Shown: piece by piece, positions 36,206 through 47,088 of the stretch
Layout: each line of letters begins with the position of its first letter
Numbering within the stretch: position 1 is the stretch's first letter
NCBI GenBank assembly: GCA_964017045.1
Contig: OZ024794.1
Coordinates: 28,163,315 to 28,227,314, forward strand
Source: Omphiscola glabra
Taxonomy: Eukaryota; Mollusca; Gastropoda; Lymnaeidae
Length of the DNA: 64,000 nt
Direction of reading: 5' to 3'
Position numbers and translations under genes: made by a program
The notes under the pieces: generated by a model
Database searches by the model: none
Told to the model about the DNA's origin: nothing
The model's input: only the letters and a program-made list of their open reading frames with translations

Positions 36206-36255
36206 CTGTCAATGGGGGAGGGAGATTCTGAATTAATTACGTTGAAGAAACTTAC

Positions 36256-36352
36256 CCTGTTTTCTTGCCCAGTTTCTTTTTGAGCTGGTGTCACAGAAGT
36301 GATATATTGTCCGTTTGTTATCAAGTATTAATATCGGCATGCGGTGAAACAA
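36256..36352 (-). CDS. Array exon V38
   Basis: 97 nt. LFHRMPILILDNKRTIYHFC then DTSSKRNWARKQ. Donor gtaagt. Candidate selector at 36407-36426 (gcccttctgtggtgaaaa), a fusion of both docking complements. Confidence 0.88.
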
Positions 36353-36406
36353 CTGTTGATTTGCAAAGTGACTTATAATATTAAAATATCAGTTGCTAAA
36401 AATTAA

Positions 36407-36426
36407 TGCCCTTCTGTGGTGAAAAT
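36407..36426 (-). promoter_or_regulatory. Selector candidate for V38 (both classes joined)
   Basis: The + strand gcccttctgtggtgaaaa joins a piece of the GAGCCCTT class directly to the CTGTGGTGAAA class, as if the middle of the docking complement had been skipped. Confidence 0.75.
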
Positions 36427-36579
36427 TTAAAATTTCAAATGACCTGAGCATTATGACGAAATTAGAGCCAAGAGGAAACTGCAAACAAAAATTATCTTCT
36501 TCAGATTGAGAACATCACATCTAATTTGAACTTTTCATCTATCATTCCAAACAGACAAGTTTACCAAAGTTAAAATTAC

Positions 36580-36679
36580 CATGTTTTTTATTTCTCCAAC
36601 GTCTCTTAATTGTCGTCTGATTGAAGATTATGCTTACATGATCCAAGTCAAAATGAAGAAGAGGTAAACGATAACAGAG
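36580..36679 (-). CDS. Array exon V37
   Basis: 100 nt. LCYRLPLLHFDLDHVSIIFN then QTTIKRRWRNKKH. Donor gtaatt. Candidate selector at 36726-36741 (aacctgctgtggtgaa). Confidence 0.87.
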
Positions 36680-36742
36680 CTGAGGACCAAAAGACTGAAT
36701 TTCTGCAAACAATTGTGTTTTCAAAACCTGCTGTGGTGAATC

Positions 36743-37700
36743 CTATTATCCCAGAAGTGATATGACAAAATGAACTATGGGGCTACTTTAATAGAGGCAC
36801 CAATATTTTTTTAAACTAATTAAAATCTATTTCACATCTGATTAGTGTGAAATTGTTACAAAAACACTATAAGACTAAGTCTAGCAACACATATGAATGA
36901 GAAGTTAATATATTTTAAAAACAAAATCGAAAACTTATAACTGAATGTACTGAATCTTATTTGAGTAGTATCAGTAACACCAAAAGTAAAACCTTTCAAC
37001 ACAAGTTATAATCATATAAAAGCTTTACATACAATTTATAAATCAACCGAGTTTTCTGAGGGTTTTCTTGAAACAAAAGACCATATAAAAAGTTTTGTTA
37101 TTAATATCCTCAATTTTTAAATATTAAAGAAAAATATATAGTTATCGGTCAGTTCAACATTTTTGTAAGCACAACAACTTTCTTCATAAATTTGAAAGGA
37201 TTGAATTTTTTATTTTACAAAAAAAATAGGTTGAAATGTTAATTGGACTCTACCATCACCCTTATGAGCCTGACAGCTTGAAAAGCTAGGCATACATTTC
37301 TTTAACTTCAGAGATCCACTGTTGAATGCGATTACCCAAAATACATATACACACACAAATAGACCACATGAAGTTAGTAAATCATGGATAAAAATAATAT
37401 CTCTGCAATGTTAAGTGATGTTTTTTTTTTAAATACTCCAGAATGCAGACAGCCAGAACGACAGGGTTTAGTTTATTTTAAGCTGTCATTTACATTGTCA
37501 TTTAATCAAATTAGTAAAGGGAATATTTATTACAAAGTCCTTTGCAATAAAAAAGGTATATGCAACTGCAACAGAAGATGAGCAGTCCATTCTTTTTCTT
37601 TTAATTTCTAAAAGACATATGTTATTATAAGATGCTGCTTGAAGCATAATCGATGCAATACTCTCGAATACTTTAAAACTTAAAAAACACAAGAACTTAC
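36743..37700 (-). other. Long intron between V36 and V37
   Basis: About 1 kb without an array exon. I checked for RxP cores and basic halves followed by a donor and found none. Confidence 0.6.
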
Positions 37701-37803
37701 ATTTCATTTTAAGTTGATACCACCTTCTTTTTTTTGCCGTATCAACCAAATAAGAAATACATTTTTTAGGACTGGTCCACAAAATGGGCATACGAAACAA
37801 GAG
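37701..37803 (-). CDS. Array exon V36
   Basis: 103 nt. LLFRMPILWTSPKKCISYLV then DTAKKRRWYQLKMK. Donor gtaagt. Candidate selector at 37858-37871 (tactgtggtgatga). Confidence 0.88.
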
Positions 37804-37927
37804 CTGAGAAAGGAGAAGCAAGTGTAGACTAGCATTCAAACATAAGGAAATGATAAGGTACTGTGGTGATGAATATTGAGCTTCCTCTCAATGGAATTTT
37901 GATCTCCTACATTTGTTACATACTTAC

Positions 37928-38060
37928 TATTTTCTGTGAAATAGCCCTTTCGAATCTTGTAATTTCTTTGATACCATTTATGTTTTTTAATATAGTCAGC
38001 AAAGTAACATCCCATCTTATAGCAATGACGAGTAGCTTTTACATGCATCAAACGCTGCAA
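37928..38060 (-). CDS. Array exon V35
   Basis: 133 nt and divergent: LQRLMHVKATRHCYKMGCYF then ADYIKKHKWYQRNYKIRKGY and FTEN. The RxP core is replaced by RLMH. Still open and 3n+1, with a gtaagt donor, so probably functional. Candidate selector at 38129-38146 (catttggtgctgcatgg). Confidence 0.8.
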
Positions 38061-38615
38061 CTGTAACATGATTTACTTGAATATCATTGGAAAGTGACAA
38101 AAACACTGAATTTATACATAAGAACCTGTGCATTTGGTGCTGCATGGAACAACAAAATTAACTTTTCCAACTTTGCAACCACAATAGGCCACAATTCAAT
38201 TCCATTATATTTTAAGAGATTAGCAGCAGAGGATAACATCAAGGGTTCTTTAGAAATGCAATCTAATGTGTTAAATTTTTTTAAAAGAAATGTGTTCTTG
38301 TAACATAAAGAAAATACTGGCTGAGAGTAAGAGGAGCAATACAGTTTAACCTTCTGTAAAACCTTGCATTGTTGTAACGCTTTTTTAATGTTGAAACACG
38401 TCCTTAGCACGCAGTAAATGAAATATTTGGGCATGAATTAACAGCCACATAATTCTCTTTAATTTTGTAGTTTAATTGATCACAGCATATAACTGTCCAA
38501 AATCAGTACTATTATTATAGATTTGATGGGAGTTAATATATCGGTGGACACGTTAAACATAGTACACAGAAAATTTTAGTTGTGTATGTTTTCTTTTACA
38601 AAATTTAAAACCTAC

Positions 38616-38712
38616 CTTTGTGCCTTTTCCTTAAACGATCAAGAGTGACATATAGAAAACTTCCTTTGACCCTTTCCTTGTCATGATAAAGTATTGGTAG
38701 TCTAGACTCAAG
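38616..38712 (-). CDS. Array exon V34
   Basis: 97 nt. LESRLPILYHDKERVKGSFL then YVTLDRLRKRHK. Donor gtaggt. Candidate selector at 38764-38784 (taagagagccttgtgatttt). Confidence 0.87.
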
Positions 38713-38784
38713 CTATGATTAAATAATGATTTCATATTTTACAAGATCTGCGCAACATTAAAGCTAAGAGAGCCTTGTGATTTT

Positions 38785-40000
38785 GCCATGTTAAGAATAT
38801 ACTGGCTAAAATATGGTGAATAAATCTGAACGCTAGATTCTGAGCCAGCCTAATAAAAAGTTAATAGCTGATAAATAAAAAGAAAATGAGGATGTGAGAG
38901 ATTATCTCATCCACAAATTGATTTAAACAAGCGCCTTTTTTTTAATGCAAATGTTGAAATCTAATTTTTAAATCATTGAAACGATGACAAATACATTGAA
39001 TAAAACTCAAAATTAGAGATGCATCTAATTTGGCAGTAATTAACAAGGGTTGCATTAAGATAAAAACTTGAAATAATCTTCACTGGTCTCAAAAAAATTG
39101 CACAAACACAAAAATGTTGGGTTGGGGTGGGAGGCGCGACAACCACAAAATCGATGGTCACAAGTTGGAGAACAAAACTGGAGAAAAGTATATCAGACTC
39201 AAACCACAGATATCGGTAAGATAAGCAATACCTCAAATCTAAGAAGCCATCACATGGGGGCTATTTTTGAATTCATACATTTAAAGCCACCATTCTTTAT
39301 AACAGCAGGAATTAACCCACCAAAAAATGGTGGCCGCAAAGCACAAACTTCCCATCTACTAAAGTTACATTACAAAATATGCATTCAATAAAATATTCAT
39401 TCAAGTAATGCATGCAGACTCACACTTTTTGCCTGCCCTTGAGCTTTATTAATTTTCTTTTGTCCCACCCTTTTTTTTTTACCTTTCAATGTACTTTGCT
39501 AAATAAGAGTAATAAGATTTATAACATTATATTATATAAATTGATACTATTTCCGTAGAGCCAAACAAAATATTACACACCATATGCACTCGGTGTATTG
39601 TTAAGAACCCATTTAATGCAGTTATGGGGAATTTTATTTTTCGAAACTTTACAGCCATACTCACACATACTTACTTAGATAATTATTATTTGTGATTGAT
39701 AAGTAATTTTTTAAATACATATATTTAGGCATAAGTAATAAGTTTTGCAAAACTTTGATAGTTTGAATTCTACTAAGACAAAGCAATGGACACAACTTCA
39801 GCTTTCTGGGAAAAGAAATTATGGCTCAAATGTTTTAAAAAGAGACAAACAAATAAAAACTGTAATAAAGTGTTTTTTTAAAATGCTACTGACAATGGCA
39901 TTATTGTAAAATTACAACTATTAAGTGAAATGTTACCCACTGACCATATATTTTTTAAAAGAAAGATTTGCAATTTTAATTTATTTCATTATTATCTTGC
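38785..40000 (-). other. 1.2-kb array interval without exon
   Basis: No array exon and no other gene could be supported here. It is the largest empty interval inside the array apart from those around the foldback and V9. Confidence 0.6.
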
Positions 40001-40127
40001 CTGGTAAATACTTCTGTGCAGACTTCATTCTAAGGTTCCTCATACCAATCTTGGTATGTGTAGTCTTCAAAAAATACTGATCCGCCATTACTGGATTGAG
40101 TCGAAGAATTGGCAGACGCAAAAAGAG
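40001..40127 (-). CDS. Array exon V33 (GC donor)
   Basis: 127 nt. LFLRLPILRLNPVMADQYFL then KTTHTKIGMRNLRMKSAQKY, LP. The donor is CAG/gcaaga, a GC donor that keeps the array phase. Candidate selector at 40191-40208 (acaaagcccttttgattc), a 13-base core. Recent duplicate of V32. Confidence 0.84.
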
Positions 40128-40248
40128 CTATTGAAATTATTGAAACATATAGGAGAGTTTTTATAAAAGACAAAAGACAAAAGCAACACTACAAAGCCCT
40201 TTTGATTCACCCTAACAAAGTTTCCTGGAAAGTTTATCCTGTCTTTAC

Positions 40249-40378
40249 CATTATCAATAGACCCGTAAGCAGCCTTCAAGCGAAGGTTCCTCATGCCCCT
40301 TTTTGTTCGTGTTGTCTTTAGAAAATACTGATGACTCAATATTGGATTACGTCTCAGAATCGGTAGTCTTTTATATAG
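40249..40378 (-). CDS. Array exon V32
   Basis: 130 nt. LYKRLPILRRNPILSHQYFL then KTTRTKRGMRNLRLKAAYGS, IDN. Donor gtaaag. Candidate selector at 40432-40451 (taaaggcccttttgttttt). Confidence 0.87.
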
Positions 40379-40524
40379 CTATATTTAAAGTAAATGAGAA
40401 AATACAAAATAAATAAATAGGAGTTTGTGACTTAAAGGCCCTTTTGTTTTTAATGCCAAAATATCATAAGATTCATTCAGTCAACACAAGAAAATCTCCT
40501 CGCAACAATGGAATAAAAACTTGC

Positions 40525-40657
40525 CTTTCCCCTCTTTAACAGTGTGTTTTGCTTTCCAACGAGACATTCGCATGGCTATCCTAGTTCGAGCATTTTCCAA
40601 AAAGTAAAGGGTAGAAGCATCTGGTCTCAGTAGCAGAACTGGTAGTCTCATAAAAAG
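40525..40657 (-). CDS. Array exon V31 (GC donor)
   Basis: 133 nt. LFMRLPVLLLRPDASTLYFL then ENARTRIAMRMSRWKAKHTV, KEGK. Donor AAG/gcaagt, the second GC donor in the array. Candidate selector at 40708-40728 (atcagcccttttgatttca), a 14-base match and the best of the GAGCCC class. Confidence 0.84.
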
Positions 40658-40707
40658 CTATTTGAAAAGGTTTTAGTTACAGATATATTTTGATCAGAAA
40701 TTGCTCT

Positions 40708-40728
40708 TATCAGCCCTTTTGATTTCAG
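40708..40728 (-). promoter_or_regulatory. Selector candidate for V31 (GAGCCC class)
   Basis: The + strand has agcccttttgattt, 14 consecutive bases complementary to the docking site. It lies about 50 nt upstream of the V31 acceptor. Confidence 0.75.
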
Positions 40729-40854
40729 AATACATGTCCAGAGAAATGTAAATGGCCAAGTGATTCTTAGGTTTTAAAAACTGCTGAGAATCTTTCAGTG
40801 TTTTCAAAAAGTACTTGAAAATTTAGAAAGAAAAGAAAACGAAAGGCCACTTAC

Positions 40855-40960
40855 ATTTCATTCTGAAAGTTGTTTGTGAACGTCGAGACATAGTGCTGGT
40901 GTACAAGTACAAAGAAGCTCTCTCCGTTTCCTTGTTTAAATCTGGCATTCTGCGGAGAAG
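40855..40960 (-). CDS. Array exon V30
   Basis: 106 nt. LLRRMPDLNKETERASLYLY then TSTMSRRSQTTFRMK. Donor gtaagt. No clear selector seen. Confidence 0.86.
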
Positions 40961-41046
40961 CTATAGGAAGGACAACGATCAGCTATGCTTTTTGAAACCT
41001 ATGGACAATGTAATCAGAAGAAAACGCAAGTAAAGGAATAACTTAC

Positions 41047-41158
41047 TCTTAGCCCTGGCATAGAAAGTAGTTACTCTGCGGCGGGTCATAGCACTTTGAT
41101 ACAAGTACTTAGCTGGTTTCTCAAGATCCCATTGTAGAATAGGCATGCGTTGAATCAA
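41047..41158 (-). CDS. Array exon V29
   Basis: 112 nt. LIQRMPILQWDLEKPAKYLY then QSAMTRRRVTTFYARAK. Donor gtaagt. Candidate selector at 41203-41225 (aggagagcccatcagatttt). Confidence 0.88.
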
Positions 41159-41318
41159 CTGATAACATCAACAATGTACATACATGTTATTTGAAATAAG
41201 CTAAAGGAGAGCCCATCAGATTTTGTAGAATTTCTTTTTGTCAAAGCTTGAGACTTGAAAAAGCCAAGATAGCGATAAAATTAACAAGCAAATTTAAGTC
41301 CTGAACAAGAAAACTTAC

Positions 41319-41430
41319 TGCTAACTTTCTGACGATGCTTGTAAACACTTCTTCTTGTGACAGCAGTCTTGTACAAATATGCAGCCACTTGTGACTCAAC
41401 CTTTGCCAGCATTGGCATTCGAATTAACAG
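41319..41430 (-). CDS. Array exon V28
   Basis: 112 nt. LLIRMPMLAKVESQVAAYLY then KTAVTRRSVYKHRQKVS. Donor gtaagt. Candidate selector at 41509-41526 (ttgcccttttgatttgca), a 13-base match. Confidence 0.88.
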
Positions 41431-41613
41431 CTGTTTTGTAATAAAAGTAGAATGACCACCAATAAGGAGGTGTAAGCAGCTACCTTCTAGGCCTAACTTT
41501 TTTGTGTTTTGCCCTTTTGATTTGCATGAAATGGGAAACTCATTAAATGCAATGTTGCTCTTTGCACAGCTCAATATTTGTTTTTAAGAAATGGTGAAAT
41601 ACCTCAGACTTAC

Positions 41614-41725
41614 TAACAAGTTTCAGGCGGTGAGTTTGTGAAGTTTTTCGAGTCATGTAGCTTCTATACAAATATTCCGTTGTCCTTGTTATATCTTTCT
41701 TCATAAATGGCATATGGCAAAGCAA
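41614..41725 (-). CDS. Array exon V27
   Basis: 112 nt. LLCHMPFMKKDITRTTEYLY then RSYMTRKTSQTHRLKLV, S. His at position 4. Donor gtaagt. Candidate selector at 41784-41796 (aaagagcccttaa). Confidence 0.88.
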
Positions 41726-41827
41726 CTGTGTATCATACAAGAAACAGTAAGTGCAAACTTCAAACATCTTAATCGGAAAAGCAAAAAGAGCCCTTAAAGA
41801 AATGAAACAGGAAAGCTCAAGACTTAC

Positions 41828-41957
41828 GTAAATTCACTTTCTGATTGCCAATGCACAACCGTTGTTTACGCTTCTTCATTCGTTCCATTGCACTTTGGTA
41901 AAAATAATGAGAGAAAAAATTCTTTTTTTGGTGAAGCAACGGCATGCGTAGTAAAAG
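41828..41957 (-). CDS. Array exon V26
   Basis: 130 nt. LLLRMPLLHQKKNFFSHYFY then QSAMERMKKRKQRLCIGNQK, VNL. Donor gtaagt. Candidate selector at 42012-42028 (tttaaagagccaccagt). Confidence 0.88.
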
Positions 41958-42564
41958 CTGGAATAAAGTGAATGTACAAGAACTTTGAATAGAACTTAAT
42001 AATTGTGAAATCTTTAAAGAGCCACCAGTTGATTAATTTCTCACCTCAAGGAAATATGTTTGATGAAGTTTTTTTTTTTTGGAAGGTCAGACTACTTTAC
42101 TCATCACAGTTTAAAGCAGCAAGAAACAAATGCAAGACATGGATCCTTTTTGAAGAGATAACAGTAAATCAACACTACATAGATCCTTTAAGAAGAGATT
42201 ACAGATAAATCAAGACTAACAGTCACTGAATTCAGCACACATTAATAGCCACATTTTTAAAAACCCATTTTATCCAAAGACATTATACAATTCTAATGGT
42301 ATCAGATTTCATAGATACATTACAATTTATATGTATAACATCAAAAATCTAAGTGCCAAATGCACACAGAAAAAAATCCCGTTTCAAAACTGTTAAGATT
42401 GCAATTTAGTTTTCAATATCAAAGGTAATAAAAGGATATCTACTCTTTAATATCTAAACACATGCGTCCCCAAATAATGTTGATGAAAAAGAGGAAGATT
42501 TGTTTATCCTTTATTGCAATCTTAAAGTAGTAGTCAATCACAAGTCAGTCATAAAATGGCTTAC

Positions 42565-42676
42565 ACTTTTGTTTATCACGGGACAATCGGGTGGTCCTGC
42601 GAGACATGCTGCTAAGATACATGTAGTTTGTTGTTCTCAAAGTGTCCAAAGTCAGAATTGGCATTCTAAGAAAAAG
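42565..42676 (-). CDS. Array exon V25
   Basis: 112 nt. LFLRMPILTLDTLRTTNYMY then LSSMSRRTTRLSRDKQK. Donor gtaagc. No clear selector. Confidence 0.86.
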
Positions 42677-42940
42677 CTGAAGCAATACGAGAGATCTGAT
42701 TTGTTTTTAAATGTAAGTATTAACACTCAGGAAACATGGATAGCATTAGCAAAGCCGCTTATTTTTGTGCTGGGTTTATCAATTTTCCATTTATTTTTTG
42801 GGAAAATATTTTCCATAACAACTTATAATTTTGCTGAAATTTCCCATTTAACTTGAAAAGACAAAGAAAAAACAACTGTGAGCTTGGAACAAATACATGA
42901 AAAGCTGATCAAAAACTTTTTAAAGCAATAAGGACTCACT

Positions 42941-43042
42941 TTCCTTAATCCTCATTCTTTGTCTACGGCTTTGACAGTTCATGTAGAAATATTCAGTAGA
43001 ACGGATAAGTTGTGAACCAAGTAGAGGCATTCGTCTCAATAA
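42941..43042 (-). pseudogene. Array exon V24, one-base deletion
   Basis: 102 nt, the only otherwise well-preserved copy that is not 3n+1. It reads LLRRMPLLGSQLIRSTEYFY then MNCQSRRQ, and then shifts to a TGA. Relative to its neighbours one base is missing near 42960 (attctttgtctac on +). Splice sites (gtgagt donor) and a selector-like site at 43124-43135 (gatgctgtggtc) are kept. The loss may be recent or may be a sequencing error. Confidence 0.8.
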
Positions 43043-43282
43043 CTTTAAGATTTTAATAACAAAAAAAGCAAATTGGCTTTGAGCAGGATTAAAATATACT
43101 TATAAAGTATGACCTTAAAATTTGATGCTGTGGTCATCAAGATTTCTATTAGAAGTGATAAAATATTAATGGGAAAGGGTTATCAAGGATTTAAAAGATG
43201 CACCCTTCAAATCTCAAAAACTTTCAAGAAAATTAATGAACTCTCACTGCTGCACAATTAGAGCTAAGCATTTCAAACTTAC

Positions 43283-43388
43283 TTCTTAATCTGAATATAC
43301 GCATTGACCTCCTGGATTTACTATTGACATAGAGTAAATGGGCTGCAGTAAGAGGATCCCACTTTAATATTGGTATGCGATGAAGAAG
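43283..43388 (-). CDS. Array exon V23
   Basis: 106 nt. LLHRIPILKWDPLTAAHLLY then VNSKSRRSMRIFRLR. Donor gtaagt. No clear selector. Confidence 0.87.
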
Positions 43389-43699
43389 CTGAGAAATGTC
43401 AGGAAAGTTTTACATAGTTAGATTGGTATAAAGCTTTCACCTTTTCAAATTATGCCAGCTTGGTGCAATGAGAAATCAAAGTTCAAATTCTTGTCCAATT
43501 GAGTATAAAATGTCATGCACTGTAATTACTACCAATTCACTAAATTTGAAGACATAATTTACTTTTGCAAATTTAAGAACAACAGGCAAATATTAATGAA
43601 AGCATAAAACTCTTAAATGCTGGGAAAATACAAAGCTAATGGAACCTTATTTTATTGTCCGTGAATATTGAGGCTTGAGAAACTGATTTCATAACTTAC

Positions 43700-43814
43700 T
43701 CTTCTGAGCTCTAAGACGATGAGCCCTCATGTTGACTCTTGAGCGACAAATATGTAAGAAGTGTCCCACTACTCTTTCAAGGTTGCTACTTAAGTAAGGC
43801 ATTCTAAAGCACAG
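43700..43814 (-). CDS. Array exon V22
   Basis: 115 nt. LCFRMPYLSSNLERVVGHFL then HICRSRVNMRAHRLRAQK. Donor gtaagt. Candidate selector at 43861-43878 (ttaaagagaccttctggg). Confidence 0.87.
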
Positions 43815-44261
43815 CTAGGAACAACAAACAAAACAGTTAAACTTCAGCATTTTAGGGGTTTTAAAGAGACCTTCTGGGCGCATGTGGTTTTCAAGGTTAG
43901 ATTTTCAGTGAAATATTAAATGTCAGAAAGGAATAGAAATCAACTTTGCTCAATGGAAGACTTAATGCAAACAAGTCATTAAAAAATGTTTAAAACTGTA
44001 AATTGCTATGTCGTCCACAAATTAACTGTGCAAACAGCTTGTTATATGACGGAACAATAAGAGTTACAACACAATAATCTGGAGTGAGAGAGAAATGTTT
44101 TCAGAAGAGTTTCAGAAAATGGTTTTAGCTATTTCAAGAATTGATATGACTGAAAAGAAAGATGAAGGAAGAAGTAGCAATTAATTATATTTGCCTCACA
44201 GCAGAGCTTGAACAAAAAAAAATGAACCTTTGCTTAGCTAAAACCTAATTTACCAACTTAC

Positions 44262-44367
44262 TTTTATTACGCCAGTACCTCATAGAGTTTTTAGACATAC
44301 ATCTTGCATAAAACAAATATTTTGATCGGTCCTCAGCTCTTTTTAAGATGGGTAGACGACTGAAAAA
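44262..44367 (-). CDS. Array exon V21
   Basis: 106 nt. FFSRLPILKRAEDRSKYLFY then ARCMSKNSMRYWRNK. Donor gtaagt. Candidate selector at 44434-44447 (agggctgtggtaaa). Confidence 0.87.
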
Positions 44368-44741
44368 CTGTCAACATTTTTAAGACAAACTTTTTTGGTC
44401 AACAAATTATTTTGATAGTTCTTTATGTATATAAGGGCTGTGGTAAATATGGGACAATTTTATAACCCTCAGTTGTTTTTGAGCACCATGAGGACCGATA
44501 AATTATATCCAATTTAACTTATTCCTAAAATTGTTTATTATTTAGGTGATGAATATGATAAATCAAAGAGATTTACTCAAATTTTGTCACAGAATAACAG
44601 GCGCAAATAATCTCACAACAAAGCAAATGGTGTAATTGAACTGAGACAGAAAATTTTGAAGAAACAAAAACCATGATAAAATTAGGCAATAATTTTTCTC
44701 TACTGCTGTTCTTATTTACAATCAGAGAATTCATTACTCAC

Positions 44742-44850
44742 TGCGCCTCTGGTTCATTCTCATCATGCCAATCCTAGACATGTTGTTATGACAAAATTTT
44801 TTTGTCACGCGGATTTTATCCCAGCGTAGCATTGGCATCCGCTGAAACAG
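44742..44850 (-). CDS. Array exon V20
   Basis: 109 nt. LFQRMPMLRWDKIRVTKKFC then HNNMSRIGMMRMNQRR. Donor gtgagt. Candidate selector pieces at 44878 (aagagccagtga) and 44901-44910 (caggtgaaac). Confidence 0.87.
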
Positions 44851-45257
44851 CTGATTTGAATATATAACTATAACAGCAAGAGCCAGTGAATTTTTCAAAG
44901 CAGGTGAAACAAAAATATATCTATCTGACTGATTAGACCATCTTGAAGAAGATATTTAATTACCACACTAGAAACAATAACAAATAAGACTAAAAGGAAA
45001 GAAACAACAGAACACCAATGGAAAAATCTCCCTAAATGAACTTAACCAAACATTTGTTAACAGTCCTCAAAAAGAACAGTTGTGATATTCCATACAGCTC
45101 CTCAACATGAGCATTCACTTCAACAACTTCTAAAATAATAAAAGTAGAAAAGCTTTGTCCGAAAGAAATTGAGAATGTGGACGTTCACAATCAATCTTTC
45201 TTGTTAAAATTTTTGTAAAAAATACCAGCTCAACACTGATGAAGATACACCACCTAC

Positions 45258-45369
45258 CACCAGTCTTTCTTTTAGCCCTCCAATAGACTATTCTAGATTT
45301 GGAGTTAGCATAAAGAACTTCAGCAGCCCTTTCCATGTGATGTGATATAACAGGAATTCGGCGGACCAG
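45258..45369 (-). CDS. Array exon V19
   Basis: 112 nt. LVRRIPVISHHMERAAEVLY then ANSKSRIVYWRAKRKTG. Of three nested GT sites, the gtaggt donor at the right phase was chosen. No clear selector. Confidence 0.83.
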
Positions 45370-45584
45370 CTGTAAGAGACCAAATTCAGATTCAACCTTT
45401 AAAATTCCCTTTAACAAACAAAAAAAAATTCCTGATAGCCTGACAAAAAAAAAAAAAAAAGCAACATGGTTCCATTCTGATCGTAATCCACACAATAGAA
45501 AGATCAAACTTATGAGGTCATAAGAAATGAATCAACAAGAGTTTTTAAAAAAACAGATTTATCTCTGGTAAAAGATAAACTTAC

Positions 45585-45696
45585 TTTTTTTAAAATAAAT
45601 TCTCTTGTTGTAATGGATTCTAGCATAGCCATTAATGTATAAGTATTCAGAAGCACGCTCTGGCTCAACTTGTACAATTGGTATTCTTCTCCACAA
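45585..45696 (-). CDS. Array exon V18
   Basis: 112 nt. LWRRIPIVQVEPERASEYLY then INGYARIHYNKRIYFKK. Donor gtaagt. Candidate selector at 45793-45806 (tgtgctgtgatgac). Confidence 0.87.
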
Positions 45697-45910
45697 CTGA
45701 ATTACATTTGATATTTTAAAAAAATGTCAACATGCAGATCCTTCAACTAAAATTAGGAACTACTGTAATCCACAGCCCTACTTTTTATCTGTATGTGCTG
45801 TGATGACCTATTCAAACCAACAATGGAAAGTAGCAGACCACTTTTAAAACCATCCTTAGTGGAACAATGTTACATTTAAAATATCTATGGCATAAAGCAT
45901 CGCAACTTAC

Positions 45911-46016
45911 TTTGGATTTTCTTGTTACGCATAAACAACTTGTTCCTACAATTTGTATATGTAACACTCTCAGTCCTTTTTTTATCCACAAGTAAAACTG
46001 GCAGTCGATAAAATAA
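45911..46016 (-). CDS. Array exon V17
   Basis: 106 nt. LFYRLPVLLVDKKRTESVTY then TNCRNKLFMRNKKIQ. Donor gtaagt. Partial selector candidate at 46074-46086 (actttggtgcagg). Confidence 0.87.
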
Positions 46017-46184
46017 CTACCATGCAAAAATGAGACAAAAAATAGATTCAATTTCCATTAAAGCTAGAGGAGTGACTTTGGTGCAGGAGTGCTTTAAATT
46101 AAGATTGGATCATAGTGGGATTAAAACGGACTTACTGGATTTAGTATTCCCAAATATTTATCTTCTAATTTTATTTTAACTCAC

Positions 46185-46305
46185 TTTTTAACTGCACTGC
46201 CATTGTCCTAGATCTTCGCATGTGTAACTTTATCCTAGAGTTATGATAGAAAATATCCGTAGCCCTGACCATGTCATATGCCAAATAGGGCATCCTCAAG
46301 ATTAG
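46185..46305 (-). CDS. Array exon V16
   Basis: 121 nt. LILRMPYLAYDMVRATDIFY then HNSRIKLHMRRSRTMAVQLK. Donor gtgagt. Candidate selector at 46436-46453 (attggtgcgatgtgaaa). Confidence 0.87.
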
Positions 46306-46560
46306 CTAAGATCCAGCAGGTTACCACAGTGGAAAAAAATGCAATACAAGGTATTAACTACATCCTTACTGAAGAAAATGACTACCACCTAAGAATAAAA
46401 CTTTTTAATTGAAAAAGATGAAAAGCCTCATATACATTGGTGCGATGTGAAATTATACAGAAGTCGTTTCAAGTCCATTAAGAATTTCTTGAATATTACT
46501 AAAAGAATTGAGTTTGTGTTGAAACAAAAACTTTCATAAATCAGATACAAGTGAACTTAC

Positions 46561-46675
46561 TTGTAACATTAGTCGATCGTCCTTTCCTCATGTAAATTTT
46601 CTGATAACAATTTTTATAGAAGTGTTCTCTTGTATATGCAGCTTTGAATTTCAGAATAGGTATTCGGGAAAATAA
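46561..46675 (-). CDS. Array exon V15
   Basis: 115 nt. LFSRIPILKFKAAYTREHFY then KNCYQKIYMRKGRSTNVT. Donor gtaagt. Candidate selector at 46734-46744 (aaaagagccca). Confidence 0.88.
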
Positions 46676-46846
46676 CTGGTAGAAATTAAACCTTTTTAAC
46701 TAGTAATAGTTACAAATATTTTGTGCTAATTGAAAAAGAGCCCAAATAAAGTTGGAAAGGGGGGTGCATATTAGACATTCACTTTAGGAAAGTGAAATTA
46801 AAATACTAAAAGTTTCCTATTTGGAGTCAGATAAGCAAACACTTAC

Positions 46847-46964
46847 CTTCATTTACAGCTTTCTTCCTTGCTATTCTTCTACGTAATTTTTGATAGCTAT
46901 TGGTATAAAAATACTCCTCAATATGTCCGGCATGAAGCTTCAACAAAGGCATGCGCAGGAACAA
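46847..46964 (-). CDS. Array exon V14
   Basis: 118 nt. LFLRMPLLKLHAGHIEEYFY then TNSYQKLRRRIARKKAVNE. Donor gtaagt. Candidate selector at 47020-47039 (gaagagcaccattttgattc). Confidence 0.88.
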
Positions 46965-47088
46965 CTGATTTATACAAAAACCAGGATATTACTAAATAAG
47001 ATTTTGAACCAATTTTGTTGAAGAGCACCATTTTGATTCTAGACTTTACAAGAAACCCATGAGAAAAAATCATTTTATGAAATCTTAC

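Noticed and set aside
37928..37960. GAGCCC-type selector-like match atagccctttcg near 37950
   Set aside because: It lies inside coding exon V35, not in an intron.
39098..39391. 97-codon + strand ORF inside the array
   Set aside because: No family similarity, splice context or codon signal; it lies in an exon-free array interval.
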